A stretch of 64,000 nucleotides of DNA from Methylobacterium sp. (GCA_020252645.1 JADCCN010000003.1:186001-250000); one strand, 5' to 3'; shown: positions 8,218-16,276, counted from the first letter of the stretch. A program made the numbers and translations. The notes: generated by a model from the sequence alone, not told the origin.

Positions 8218-8817
8218 ATGTCCTTCACGCTGCCGGATCTTCCCTATGCGCATGACGCGCTCCAGCCCTTCATGTCGAAGGAGACGCTCGAATATCATCA
8301 TGACAAGCATCACCTGGCTTATGTGAACAACGGCAACAACCTGCTGAAGGGCTCCGAATTTGAGGGCAAGACCCTCGAAGAGATCGTGATCGGCTCCCAT
8401 GGCAAGAATGCCGGCCTCTTCAACAATGCCGGCCAGCATTACAACCACATCCATTTCTGGAAGTGGATGAAGCCGAATGGCGGCGGCACGATCCCCGGCA
8501 AGCTCGAGAAGAAGATCATCGAGGATCTGGGTTCCGTCGAGAAGATGAAGGAGGACTTCATCCAGGCCGGCGTCACGCAGTTCGGCTCGGGCTGGAACTG
8601 GCTCGCGGTGAAGGACGGCCGAATCGTCGTGATGAAATCCCCCAACGGCGAGAGCCCGCTGGTGCATGGCGCCAAGCCGATCCTCGGCTGCGACGTGTGG
8701 GAGCATTCCTACTACATCGATTACCGCAACCGCCGGCCCGATTACCTCAAGGCCTTCGTTGATCATCTGGTGAACTGGGAATACGTGGCCGAGATGTACG
8801 AAGCGGCAGTGAAGTAA
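8218..8817 (+). CDS. sodB: Iron-type superoxide dismutase
   Basis: The enzyme dismutes superoxide to oxygen and hydrogen peroxide in the cytoplasm. The 199-residue product has all four metal ligands: H27 (EYHHDKHH), H77 (GQHYNHIHFW), D159 and H163 (CDVWEHSYYIDYR). The glutamine before the second ligand (Q73 in NNAGQHYNH) and the YIDYRNRRPDYL tail point to the Fe rather than the Mn form, though cambialism cannot be excluded. The longer open frame upstream has no SOD features; ATG 8218 with TGAGGT upstream gives the normal N-terminus SFTLPDLPYAHDAL. A strong terminator follows, so it is probably monocistronic. Confidence 0.96.
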   Translation: MSFTLPDLPYAHDALQPFMSKETLEYHHDKHHLAYVNNGNNLLKGSEFEGKTLEEIVIGSHGKNAGLFNNAGQHYNHIHFWKWMKPNGGGTIPGKLEKKIIEDLGSVEKMKEDFIQAGVTQFGSGWNWLAVKDGRIVVMKSPNGESPLVHGAKPILGCDVWEHSYYIDYRNRRPDYLKAFVDHLVNWEYVAEMYEAAVK

Positions 8818-8842
8818 GCCGCAACCAGGGCCAACGCGTTAG

Positions 8843-8872
8843 AAAACGCCGGGGGATCCCGGCGTTTTTTTT
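8843..8872 (+). terminator. Rho-independent terminator after sodB
   Basis: AAAACGCCGGG, loop GGAT, CCCGGCGTTTT make an 11-base-pair stem running into eight T residues, 26 bases after the sodB stop. It is one of the clearest terminators in the window. Confidence 0.93.
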
Positions 8873-8926
8873 GGTCTGGAGGACTGCGACGGGCGGCTCT
8901 GCGCGCCCCGCCCCCCGAGCCTTGCC

Positions 8927-9148
8927 TCAATGCCCGTGGGCATCCTCGTTGATGGTCACGGTCGGCATGTTGGAGAAATCCACCACGACCGGGGTCTTCG
9001 CCTTGATCAGCTGCGACTGATAGGTGCGGATCACGTGCTCGAGGCGGCGGAAGGCTTCCTCGTAGGCGGGCGTGCCCTTCTGGTCCTCGAAGGGCTTGAG
9101 GCAGAAGGTGATGATTTCGCGCGGGCGCTCGAAGCTCGAATTGGACAT
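8927..9148 (-). CDS. Small hypothetical protein, 73 residues
   Basis: I do not recognise the family. The product begins MSNSSFERPREIITFCLKPFED and has a central amphipathic helix (PAYEEAFRRLEHVIRTYQSQL) followed by a short beta-like end (TPVVVDFSNMPTVTINED). It has no membrane segment or signal peptide. The start is supported by AAGGGAACGGGGAAGG just upstream, although the frame stays open further left. Codon use matches its neighbours and the spacing to both flanking genes is normal, so I take it as real. It lies downstream of the DUF486 gene on the same strand and could be the last gene of that unit. Confidence 0.7.
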   Translation of the reverse strand: MSNSSFERPREIITFCLKPFEDQKGTPAYEEAFRRLEHVIRTYQSQLIKAKTPVVVDFSNMPTVTINEDAHGH

Positions 9149-9231
9149 AGCGGCCTTCCCCGTTCCCTTGAGATCTGTGTTCGTTGTGCAACCTGACCCG
9201 CCCCGCGTCAATCCGCCCTCCGTCGGGGAGG

Positions 9232-9579
9232 CTAGCCGCGGAACACGAACCACGCGCCGGTGCAGATGAAGGCAAAGCCGACGAGATGGTTCAGCGTGAT
9301 CTTCTCGCCGAGATAGAGCACGGAAAAACCGGCGAAAACCAGGAGCGTGATCACCTCTTGGATCGTCTTGAGTTCCGCCGCCGAATAGACCTGATGCCCC
9401 ATGCGGTTCGCCGGCACGGCGAGGCAATATTCGACAAAGGCGATGCCCCAGCTCACGAGGATCACCACCGGCAAGGCGGTTTCCTTGAATTTCAGGTGGC
9501 CATACCAGGCAAGCGTCATGAAGACATTCGACGCCATGAGCAGGACAATCGGCATCCAGTGGGCAGAAGTCAGCGACAT
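9232..9579 (-). CDS. DUF486 small DMT-superfamily membrane protein
   Basis: The 115-residue product is almost entirely four membrane segments (about 9-27, 35-53, 72-90, 95-113), the size and shape of small multidrug-resistance/EmrE-like or ArnE/ArnF-like transporters. The ILVSWGIAFVEYCLAVPANRMG and YSAAELKTIQEVITL blocks fit the DUF486 family. Substrate is unknown. It follows the YdjC-type deacetylase gene by ten bases, so the two are one transcript; that context makes a role in moving a lipid-linked sugar thinkable, which is inference only. Confidence 0.85.
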   Translation of the reverse strand: MSLTSAHWMPIVLLMASNVFMTLAWYGHLKFKETALPVVILVSWGIAFVEYCLAVPANRMGHQVYSAAELKTIQEVITLLVFAGFSVLYLGEKITLNHLVGFAFICTGAWFVFRG

Positions 9580-9589
9580 GGGAGAACCT

Positions 9590-10444
9590 TCAGGACGAAA
9601 GCTCCGAAAAGCGCGAGGGGCGCATGCCCGCCGCCGCGCAGATCTCGGTGAAGCGGGAGGAGAGGAAGAAGGTCATCTCGACCTCGCGGCTTTCGGTGGC
9701 CGGGTCGAGGCCGAGCAACTCGTCATCGACGAATCCGGGATGGCACATGATGAGCAGTCGCGCCCCCGGGGCCACAAGGTAGCTTGCGAAATCGCCTGCA
9801 TAATCGGCCTTCGCATCAAAACGCGAATAGCCGGAAAATCCGTCGTTCAGGGCGAAGCCCAGCGCCTGCATCCGGGGGGCGAATGGCCGGGCAAGGCTTG
9901 CGAGCAAGGCGGCCTTGGCCTCGTGGCGCCCGCGCGCGCGGATCGAAGCAAACCGGTCCGCCGGATCTCGCAAATAGGGCTTGGCTTGCGCAAATCGGCG
10001 CGGCAAGACCTCCGCGAGCACGCTGCGCACACCGGGCAGCGCATGGACATGCTGGTGCCCATCGATGAAATCCGGGGGGCGACCCATCGCCTGTTCGAAC
10101 GCGTCGATCTGCGCCTCAAGCTCGGCGGCGATTTCTGCCGATGGCAGGAGGCCCGCGACACCGCCGCGCAACAGGGCCGGAAGCTTCGGCAATTCGCCGG
10201 CCGGCGCGAGGCGCTTCATGCGCGTCAGGGGAATCCCGCAGGTGAGGTTGAAATGCAGGCCCAGATCGGCCGCACCCGAAAACTGGCCGAAAACCGCCGC
10301 ACCACTCCGCCAATGGGGCCGGTTCGTCATCGCCCCCGCCGCAGCGATCCGCCCTGCCTCCAGAAGATCGAGGATACCGGCGCTGACCCCCGGAGTCAGC
10401 GCGTAATCATCGGCGGTCAGCACGAAGCGGGCGAGGTTCGGCAT
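9590..10444 (-). CDS. YdjC/ChbG/HpnK-family carbohydrate deacetylase
   Basis: This family removes acetyl groups from N-acetylated sugars (chitooligosaccharides) or acts in hopanoid-sugar synthesis, using a metal in a polysaccharide-deacetylase-like fold. The 284 residues show the metal/catalytic motifs in order: LTADDYALTPGV at the N-terminus, DLGLHFNLT, DGHQHVHALPGV with the H-x-x-x-H pair, and LLIMCHPGFVDDEL near the end. ATG 10444 (MPNLARF) is preferred since TGGAAG sits six bases upstream; 10459 is the alternative. No signal peptide is seen. It is divergent from a membrane glycosyltransferase 130 bases away, suggesting both act on the same glycan. Confidence 0.88.
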   Translation of the reverse strand: MPNLARFVLTADDYALTPGVSAGILDLLEAGRIAAAGAMTNRPHWRSGAAVFGQFSGAADLGLHFNLTCGIPLTRMKRLAPAGELPKLPALLRGGVAGLLPSAEIAAELEAQIDAFEQAMGRPPDFIDGHQHVHALPGVRSVLAEVLPRRFAQAKPYLRDPADRFASIRARGRHEAKAALLASLARPFAPRMQALGFALNDGFSGYSRFDAKADYAGDFASYLVAPGARLLIMCHPGFVDDELLGLDPATESREVEMTFFLSSRFTEICAAAGMRPSRFSELSS

Positions 10445-10573
10445 TGGGCTTCCATTCATGCGCCGGGCGCTATCAACCGGCGCGTCGCTGCAAGGGCTTC
10501 ACGTTATGGCGCAGATCGTTCAGAAACGGAACGGGGAGCGGCGTGGAAACGCGCAGCGAGGGAGGAGGACAGC

Positions 10574-11605
10574 ATGAGCCCTGCCACGGGTCCCGGAGCT
10601 TCATTGCGGCCGCTGAGGCCGGAACTGAGCGTGATCGTGCCGGCTTTCAACGAAGGCGAGAACATCGATGCGCTCATCGGCAAGCTGGTGCCGGTGCTGG
10701 AGGAATGCGTCGCCTCTTTCGAAATCCTCTTCGTGGATGACGGCTCCTGCGACGATACGCTCTCTCGCATCACGCGTTTTTCCAAGGCGGATGGCCGCAT
10801 CCGTGCCCTGCGTTTCAGCCGCAATTTCGGCAAGGAAATCGCGCTGGCCGCCGGGCTCGACCATGCCCAAGGCGAGGCCGTGGCGCTGATTGATGCCGAT
10901 CTCCAGCATCCGCCGGAAATCCTGAAAACCTTCGTCGCGCGCTGGCGCGAGGGCTACGAGATGATCTACGGACAGCGCATCGACCGCTCGACCGATGGCT
11001 CGGTCCGCCGCTGGCTGACGGAGCGCTTCTACCGCCTCTTCCGCAGGTTCGGCGAAATCCCTTTGCCCGAGGGGGCGGGCGATTTCCGCCTCATGGATCG
11101 CAAGGTGGTGGAGGCCCTGCGCCGGCTGGGCGAGCGCGCGCGCTTCTCGAAAGGCCTCTATGCCTGGGTGGGCTTCCGCTCCGTCGGCGTGCCCTTCGAG
11201 GTGCAGGAGCGCCTGCACGGCACGTCCAAATGGGGCCTGCAGAAGCTGACGCGCTTCGCCTTTGACGGGCTTTCCTCGTTCTCCACCCTGCCCTTGAAGC
11301 TCGCGACCTATCTCGGCATCGGCATCTCGATCTTTGCGATGACCTATGCCGTGAGCATCGCCCTGCGCACGCTGATCTGGGGCTCGGATGTGCCGGGCTT
11401 CCCGACGCTCGTGGTGTCGGTGATGTTCTTCTCGGGCATCCAGCTCGTGTTCCTCGGCATCATCGGCGAGTATATCGGCCGCATCTTCGCGGAGGTGAAG
11501 CGCCGGCCGCTCTACATCGTGGCGGAGGAAATCGGCGGCGAACCTGCGGAAAAGCCCGAGGCCGTACCCTTGCGCGCCAAACCGAGAGCCCGCGCCCATC
11601 CATGA
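10574..11605 (+). CDS. Polyprenyl-phosphate glycosyltransferase, GT2, ArnC/GtrB/DPM1-like
   Basis: Enzymes of this group transfer a sugar from a nucleotide donor to a polyprenyl phosphate at the inner membrane face. The 343 residues open with the GT2 strand LSVIVPAFNEGENIDALI and FVDDGSCDDTL, then ALIDADLQHPPEIL (the DxD metal site) and the GDFRLMDRKVVEAL and GTSKWGLQKL segments characteristic of this subgroup. Two membrane helices (about 235-262 and 270-300) end the catalytic part, as in GtrB and ArnC. ATG 10574 is preceded by GGAGGAGGA. Its stop overlaps the murJ start by four bases. Confidence 0.92.
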   Translation: MSPATGPGASLRPLRPELSVIVPAFNEGENIDALIGKLVPVLEECVASFEILFVDDGSCDDTLSRITRFSKADGRIRALRFSRNFGKEIALAAGLDHAQGEAVALIDADLQHPPEILKTFVARWREGYEMIYGQRIDRSTDGSVRRWLTERFYRLFRRFGEIPLPEGAGDFRLMDRKVVEALRRLGERARFSKGLYAWVGFRSVGVPFEVQERLHGTSKWGLQKLTRFAFDGLSSFSTLPLKLATYLGIGISIFAMTYAVSIALRTLIWGSDVPGFPTLVVSVMFFSGIQLVFLGIIGEYIGRIFAEVKRRPLYIVAEEIGGEPAEKPEAVPLRAKPRARAHP

Positions 11606-13110
11606 TCCGGGCTTTCGTTTCCGTCAGCCTCTGGACCCTGATCTCCCGTGTCACCGGATTTCTGAGGGACATCCTGCTCGCCCGGCTGCTGGGCGCGGGC
11701 ATGATGATGGATGCCTTCGCCGTCGCGTTCCGCCTGCCAAACCATTTTCGCGCCATTTTCGGCGAAGGCGCCTTTTCCTCGGCCTTCGTGCCCGCCTATA
11801 CCCGCATCCGCACGCAAGCGGGCGATCTTGCCAGCCGGCGCTTTCAGGGCGAGGTTCTGGCCCTGATGCTGCTGGCGCAGGGCCTGCTTTTGGCCCTCGT
11901 TCTGGCCTTCACGCCCGGCTTCATCCGCCTGCTCGCGCCGGGCTTCGCGGCGGCCGGCGCGGCAATGGGGCTGGCGGTGGAACTTACGCGCATCACCTTC
12001 CCCTATCTCGCCTTGGTCTCGCTCGTGGTCCTGTGGACAGGCGTTCTGAATGCCGAGAAGCGCTTCGCGGCCGGCGCCGCAGCGCCCGTGCTCCTCAATC
12101 TGGCGATGATCTCCACATTGCTCCTCGCAAGCTTCTTTGCGAGCGGCGCGCATGCCGCCGCCTGGGGCGTGCTGATCGCGGGCGTGCTGGAAGCGGGCCT
12201 GCTGATGATCGCCGCCTTCCGCGCCGGCCTTCTCGCGCCGCCCGTCTGGCCGAGATGGAATGGCGAGCTGGCGCGCTTCTTCCGCGCCTTCGGGCCTGCG
12301 GTGATCGGCTCGGCGGGAGTGCAGATCGCGATGCTCGCCGACACAATCCTTGTCACGTTCCTGCCGCCGGGCGGAGCTTCCTCGCTTTACTATGCCGATC
12401 GCCTCTACCAATTGCCCATCGGGGTCATCGCGGTGGCCGCCGGCACGGTGCTGCTGCCGGAAATGTCGAAGCGCCTCGCGGCCGGTGACGAACCCGGCGC
12501 GCACAAGGCGCAGAACCAGAGCCTGGCGATCTCGCTGATGCTGGCCCTTCCCTTCACGGCCGCCTTCCTGTTCATCCCCGAGGCGATCATAGCCGGGTTC
12601 TTCGGCTATGGTGCGTTCGGCGAGGAGGCCGTGCGAAGTTCTGCCGCCGTTCTCGCGGCCTATGCCTGGGGCCTGCCCGCCGTGGTGGCGATCCGCTCGC
12701 TCGTCGGCAGCTTCCATGCGCGCGGCGATACGCGCACCCCGCTTTTTGCCTCGCTCCTCGCGATCGCGCTGAACCTCGTCCTGAAACTGCTGCTCTGGCG
12801 CGATTACGGCGCGGCCGGCCTCGCTTTCGCCACCGCGATGGGCGCGATCGCCAATGCGCTGATCCTTGCCGCACTGGCCATCCGCCAGAAGAAGGCCGGG
12901 CCGGATGGCGAACTCGCCTTGCAGCTCTCGGTCGCGCTGATCGGCACGATCTGGCTGGTTGCGGCGCTGCTTCTGGTGCGGGAGTTTCTTGGCGCGACGC
13001 TGCCTGCCTATCAGAAGCTTGGGGCTTACGTGGTTGCGGGTGCCTTGACCTATGGTGCGATCGTGCTGTTCTGCGCGCGGATCGCGCAGCTATCCTTGCG
13101 TTTCCGCTAG
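11602..13110 (+). CDS. murJ: Lipid II flippase MurJ (MviN)
   Basis: MurJ moves lipid II across the inner membrane for peptidoglycan synthesis. The 502 residues form about 14 membrane helices. The N-terminal signature SLWTLISRVTGFLRDILLARLLGAGMMMDAFAVAFRLPNHFRAIFGEGAFSSAFVPAY, here given in part, is the MviN hallmark, with the essential-type arginines in SRVTGFLRD and FRLPN. Translation is coupled to the upstream glycosyltransferase (ATGA overlap). The TAG stop lies at the very edge of a CTAGAGCAT repeat. Confidence 0.96.
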   Translation: MIRAFVSVSLWTLISRVTGFLRDILLARLLGAGMMMDAFAVAFRLPNHFRAIFGEGAFSSAFVPAYTRIRTQAGDLASRRFQGEVLALMLLAQGLLLALVLAFTPGFIRLLAPGFAAAGAAMGLAVELTRITFPYLALVSLVVLWTGVLNAEKRFAAGAAAPVLLNLAMISTLLLASFFASGAHAAAWGVLIAGVLEAGLLMIAAFRAGLLAPPVWPRWNGELARFFRAFGPAVIGSAGVQIAMLADTILVTFLPPGGASSLYYADRLYQLPIGVIAVAAGTVLLPEMSKRLAAGDEPGAHKAQNQSLAISLMLALPFTAAFLFIPEAIIAGFFGYGAFGEEAVRSSAAVLAAYAWGLPAVVAIRSLVGSFHARGDTRTPLFASLLAIALNLVLKLLLWRDYGAAGLAFATAMGAIANALILAALAIRQKKAGPDGELALQLSVALIGTIWLVAALLLVREFLGATLPAYQKLGAYVVAGALTYGAIVLFCARIAQLSLRFR

Positions 13111-13226
13111 AGCATTTTCAAGCGAAGCATGCCCCCGCGAAGGCGGGGGTGGATTCCGGTTCGCGCTCAGAAAATGCGATCAAGAAAAAGAGATAATGCT
13201 TCCGATCTCGATGTCTGTTTGATCGA
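13108..13226. repeat. Palindromic intergenic repeat starting at the murJ stop codon
   Basis: CTAGAGCATTTTC begins at 13107 and includes the murJ TAG stop. It is followed by a CCCCCGC/GCGGGGG hairpin (about 13126-13148), a GGATTCCGGTT core at 13151-13161 and GAAAATGC. It is a diverged or interrupted member of the repeat family seen at 3421, 45665, 56249 and 60109. It probably also works as the murJ transcript end. Confidence 0.7.
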
Positions 13227-13244
13227 AAAAAACGCTCGGGCCGC

Positions 13245-13559
13245 TCAGCGCGTGAAGCCCACGCGGATGGGCGTGCAACGCGCAAAACCCGGCCGCAGCG
13301 GATAGGCGGAAGCCTGGCGGCCCAACCATTGCTCGCAGCTCGCGACATCATGGAAACAGGCCTGGAAGGACTTCCAGTCCACCACGCCATCGCGAACTGG
13401 GCGTCCCCCGAGGTAATTCCCGGCGATCACCAGCGTATCGGCCTTGAAATGGCGCGCGGAATGGCAGGGAATGCCAACGGGCGGCGGGGTCCAGGCAAAA
13501 GCCGGCGAAGCCAAGAAAACCACGCCGAGAAAACCACCGGCCAAAGCAGGATTGCGCAT
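13245..13559 (-). CDS. Small secreted cysteine-containing hypothetical protein
   Basis: The 104-residue product has a clear Sec signal peptide (MRNPALAGGFLGVVFLASPAFA, cleavage after AFA at about residue 22). The mature part has four cysteines (IPCHSARHF, FQACFHD, ASCEQWL, FARCTPI), enough for two disulfides in the periplasm. The WKSFQACFHDVASCEQWLG stretch is probably helical. No family is recognised. The open frame extends 32 codons further upstream but that part lacks signal-peptide character, so ATG 13559 is used. Confidence 0.75.
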   Translation of the reverse strand: MRNPALAGGFLGVVFLASPAFAWTPPPVGIPCHSARHFKADTLVIAGNYLGGRPVRDGVVDWKSFQACFHDVASCEQWLGRQASAYPLRPGFARCTPIRVGFTR

Positions 13560-13652
13560 GCACCGCCTCCACGAAGCAGGATGATCAGGCACGACCCGAG
13601 TGATTCGAGCCTTCCCGGAGAGGATGTTGTCGGATAGCCTAAGGCTTGCTTG

Positions 13653-13682
13653 CAAACAAATTCATGCGATCATATATGTTTG
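13653..13682. promoter_or_regulatory. Candidate operator: CAAACA-N18-TGTTTG inverted repeat
   Basis: CAAACA at 13653-13658 and TGTTTG at 13677-13682 are perfect inverted arms around an AT-rich centre that itself contains CATATATG. The element lies 30 bases before the DUF2892 start, where a promoter or operator would be expected. The binding protein is unknown. Confidence 0.35.
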
Positions 13683-13712
13683 TCATTCCATAGAACTGGA
13701 TGGAGGGTCATC

Positions 13713-13922
13713 ATGGTTCGCAATATTGGATCGATCGACCGGGCCTTGCGCGTGATGGTCGGCCTCGTGCTGATCGCCTATGCCATTCCGCTGGGCTTTT
13801 CGCAGACCGGCTGGAACTGGGTGGGATGGATTGGCGTGGTGCCGGTGCTCACGGCGTTTCTCGGCACCTGCCCGGCCTATTCCATTCTCGGCGTCTCGAC
13901 CTGCGAGCGGAAGAGCGGGTGA
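13713..13922 (+). CDS. DUF2892 (YgaP-like) small membrane protein
   Basis: The 69-residue product starts [25 protein letters not shown] and ends [19 protein letters not shown], the exact layout of DUF2892: a short R-x-x-D-R-x-x-R head, two membrane helices and a G-x-C-P-x-Y-x-x-x-G-x-x-T-C end. Such domains are found alone or fused to rhodanese domains in sulfur-handling membrane proteins. The two cysteines (C-P-x-Y and T-C) are conserved in the family. GGAGGG at 13702-13707 supports the start. It is followed by a DUF305 gene on the same strand. Confidence 0.92.
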   Translation: MVRNIGSIDRALRVMVGLVLIAYAIPLGFSQTGWNWVGWIGVVPVLTAFLGTCPAYSILGVSTCERKSG

Positions 13923-14026
13923 TCGCGCCTCGCCGGGCTTCACGACCGGAAATGCCGGTGAATCACGGCTCAAACAGTGCCAACCGATCTCCCGTCCCAT
14001 TTCATCACGACGGAAGGACATCAGCA

Positions 14027-14410
14027 ATGAAGCGGATCATTCTGGCCGGAGCGGTTCTTGCAGCTTGCACGGTTTCGGCCCAGGCGCAGCATTCCGGGCA
14101 TCATGGCGGGCATGGGGCGCATGGTTCCCAGGGCGCCGCCGCCGCGAAGGCGGAATCAGCCGCAACGAAGGCCTATCGTGCCGCGAATGACAGGATGCAC
14201 AAGGATATGGACATCCCTTTCACCGGCGATGCCGATATCGATTTCTTCAAGGGCATGATCCCGCATCATCAGGGCGCCATCGACATGGCGCGCGTGGTGC
14301 TCCAGCACGGCAAGGACCCGGAAGCGAGGAAGCTTGCCGAGGAGGTCATCGCCGCGCAGGAGAAGGAGATCGCCTTCATGCGCGCATGGCTGAAGAAGAA
14401 GGGCCAGTGA
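14027..14410 (+). CDS. DUF305 family exported protein (metal-binding type)
   Basis: The product is 127 residues with a signal peptide ([20 protein letters not shown], cut near residue 21). A His/Gly-rich segment ([14 protein letters not shown]) follows and looks like a metal-binding or storage tail. The DUF305 helical core contains the signature [24 protein letters not shown]305 proteins have a ferritin-like helical fold and several are linked to copper tolerance; that role here is inferred from the histidines. The gene lies 104 bases after DUF2892 and may share the promoter at 13653-13682. Confidence 0.9.
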   Translation: MKRIILAGAVLAACTVSAQAQHSGHHGGHGAHGSQGAAAAKAESAATKAYRAANDRMHKDMDIPFTGDADIDFFKGMIPHHQGAIDMARVVLQHGKDPEARKLAEEVIAAQEKEIAFMRAWLKKKGQ

Positions 14411-14425
14411 TCGGCCGCACCAACG

Positions 14426-14451
14426 AAAAGGCCGCGGTTTCTGCCGCGGCC
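14426..14451 (-). terminator. Hairpin with T run on the minus strand
   Basis: GGCCGCGG and CCGCGGCC (14430-14437 and 14444-14451) form an eight-base-pair stem with a six-base loop. On the minus strand it is followed by TTTT, so it best fits the end of a leftward transcript; on the plus strand, behind the DUF305 gene, it lacks a T run. Confidence 0.6.
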
Positions 14452-14600
14452 GATTGAGGAAGGGGTCTCGAACCTTCTTGAGGACACCACGCCTGACATC
14501 TGGGGGCTCACAGACGTGAAATCCGTTCTATCTGCAGAGCATGCCGACCCTTTATGGAGCCGTAAGGCCGGGATTGTGGCAAAATCCCGAATTGGGACAC
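14452..14600 (-). ncRNA. Candidate structured small RNA, identity unknown
   Basis: Between the aminotransferase stop and the leftward terminator lie about 150 bases without a reading frame but with several pairings. Reading leftward: CGGGATT/AATCCCG around a seven-base loop; then AAGGGTC (14552-14546) that can pair with GACCCCTT (14467-14460) at a distance of about 80 bases; with CAGAT/GTCTG inside. A rod-like RNA ending in a terminator would fit a 6S-type or another sRNA, but I cannot match it to a family. It may simply be a 3' untranslated region. Confidence 0.25.
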
Positions 14601-14610
14601 GAGCCTGTGA

Positions 14611-15465
14611 TCAGCCGGCATGGGCGAATTCCCAGTAGAGTTCGCGGGCCTTGCGATAGGCTGGACCGGCCTGATATTCCCGCCCGTCAAGACGCGTGAC
14701 CGGCATCACCTTCGAATAATTGCCCGAGATGAAAACCTCGTCCGCGCGGGCGAAATCCTCATAGCTCAGCGCCTGTTCCACCACCTCAACACCGGAATCG
14801 CGCATCAGCTTGATGACGCGCTGCCGGGTGATGCCGTTGAGGAAGGCGCCATTCGGCGCGGGCGTGAAGACCACGCCGTCCTTCGCCATGAAGATGTTGG
14901 CCGTCGCGGTCTCGGCGATGTTGCCGAGCAGATCCCGCACGAGGCAATTGTCGAAGCCGCGCGATTTCGCTTCCGAGAGGCAGCGTGCATTGTTGGGGTA
15001 GAGGCATCCCGCCTTCGCATCCGTCGGCATGCATTCGAGCGAAGGGCGGCGGAACGGCGACAGGGTCAGGCTCATGCCACGCGGCTCGGGCATCGGCGCC
15101 ACGAACAGGCAGAGCGCGAAGCGGCAATCATCCGGGTTCGGCAGGATGGTGGAAACACCCTCTCCTTCCGCCCACACCATGGGCTTCACGTAGAGCGGTG
15201 CATCGGCTGCGAATTTCTTCGTGCCTTCCTTCGTCAGCGCCACGATCTCTTCCGGGGTGACCCCGGCCTTGAGGCCGAGATTGCCCGCCGAGCGCACGAG
15301 GCGATCCGCGTGGCGATCGAGATCCGGACAGACCCCTTCGAAGATGCGCGCGCCATCGAACACGGTGGAGGCGAGCCAGAAGGCATGGCTGCGCGGCCCC
15401 ATCAGCGGCGGGTTCCCCTCCAGCCAGCGCCCCTCGAAGAAAGTCCAGGTTTCAGACCATGCCAT
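14611..15465 (-). CDS. Class IV PLP aminotransferase, branched-chain aminotransferase-like
   Basis: Class IV aminotransferases act on branched-chain or D-amino acids, or on aminodeoxychorismate. The 284 residues show the fold: FFEGRWLEGN at the start, STVFDGARIFEG, the arginine/lysine region DAKAGCLYPNNARCLSEAK with the likely PLP lysine, and the phosphate-binding LLGNIAETATANIF. The TDAKAGCLYPN block resembles the group annotated as branched-chain aminotransferase in Rhizobiales, but substrate cannot be decided. ATG 15465 follows GGAGGG by four bases; a GTG one codon earlier is possible. It is divergent from the dehalogenase gene. Confidence 0.85.
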   Translation of the reverse strand: MAWSETWTFFEGRWLEGNPPLMGPRSHAFWLASTVFDGARIFEGVCPDLDRHADRLVRSAGNLGLKAGVTPEEIVALTKEGTKKFAADAPLYVKPMVWAEGEGVSTILPNPDDCRFALCLFVAPMPEPRGMSLTLSPFRRPSLECMPTDAKAGCLYPNNARCLSEAKSRGFDNCLVRDLLGNIAETATANIFMAKDGVVFTPAPNGAFLNGITRQRVIKLMRDSGVEVVEQALSYEDFARADEVFISGNYSKVMPVTRLDGREYQAGPAYRKARELYWEFAHAG

Positions 15466-15613
15466 CACGCCCTCCGAAAAAAACTTTCACCATACGAACG
15501 GCAGGCCGTCCGAAGGTCAATCTCTCCGGGCTTTACAGGCCGTGCTATTCGAACAAATCATCAACCGATCAAAAGCGATGATCAGCCTCAGGCTGGTATC
15601 TCCAGGAGGGACG

Positions 15614-16273
15614 ATGGCTCGCATCTTCATGTTTGACGCCTATGGCACCCTCTTCGATGTTCACTCCGCAGTGATTCGCGCCGGCGGGCCACTGGGCGAA
15701 AAGGCGCAGGAACTCTCCGCCCTGTGGCGGCAGAAGCAGCTCGAATACAGCTGGGTACTGACCGCGATGGGGCGCGGCGGCAGCGCCGATTTCTGGACGC
15801 TGACCGAGCGCGCGCTGGATTTCGCGATGGCGCGCTTCGGGCTTGGCGATCCGGCCCTGCGCAACGCCCTGCTGGATGCCTATCGCGTGCTCGATGCCTT
15901 TCCGGATGTGGCGAAGGTTCTCGGGCGGCTGAAATCCGCGCGTCACCGCACGGTGGTCTTCACCAATGGCACGCATGCCATGGTGAAGAATGCGATCGCC
16001 GCGAGCCGCCTGGGGGGATACATCGATCAGGTGATCTCGGTCGAGCAGACCGGCCATTTCAAGCCGGCCATGCCGGTCTATGCGGTCGCGAGCCGACTTG
16101 CGCTGGCGGATCACCCTTCGGATATCACCTTCGTCTCCTCGAACCGCTGGGATATTGCCGGCGCCTTCGCGGCCGGCTTCATGCCCATCTGGGTCAATCG
16201 CGCCGGCCTGCCGGATGAATATCCCGGCCTGCCGCCCCTGAAGATCATTCCCGACCTTCACGGGGTGGATTGA
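15614..16273 (+). CDS. Haloacid dehalogenase, type II ((S)-2-haloacid dehalogenase-like)
   Basis: This HAD subfamily hydrolyses 2-haloalkanoic acids by an aspartyl-ester mechanism. The 219-residue product has the nucleophile D8 in MFDAYGTLFDV, the substrate arginine in LWRQKQLEYSW, the VVFTNGTHAMV loop (where many enzymes have S-N-G), the lysine in GHFKPAMPVY, and FVSSNRWDIAGAFAAGF with the Ser-Ser-Asn-x-W-D signature of this group. AGGAGG at 15603-15608 fixes the start. Natural substrates in most bacteria are unproven, and a metabolite-repair role is possible. Confidence 0.9.
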   Translation: MARIFMFDAYGTLFDVHSAVIRAGGPLGEKAQELSALWRQKQLEYSWVLTAMGRGGSADFWTLTERALDFAMARFGLGDPALRNALLDAYRVLDAFPDVAKVLGRLKSARHRTVVFTNGTHAMVKNAIAASRLGGYIDQVISVEQTGHFKPAMPVYAVASRLALADHPSDITFVSSNRWDIAGAFAAGFMPIWVNRAGLPDEYPGLPPLKIIPDLHGVD

Positions 16274-16276
16274 GCC

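Noticed and set aside
14460-14482. tRNA-like T-loop (GGTTCGA on the minus strand)
   Set aside because: The flanking bases do not form a proper T-stem, and no acceptor, D or anticodon arm can be built. A tmRNA tag sequence is also absent.
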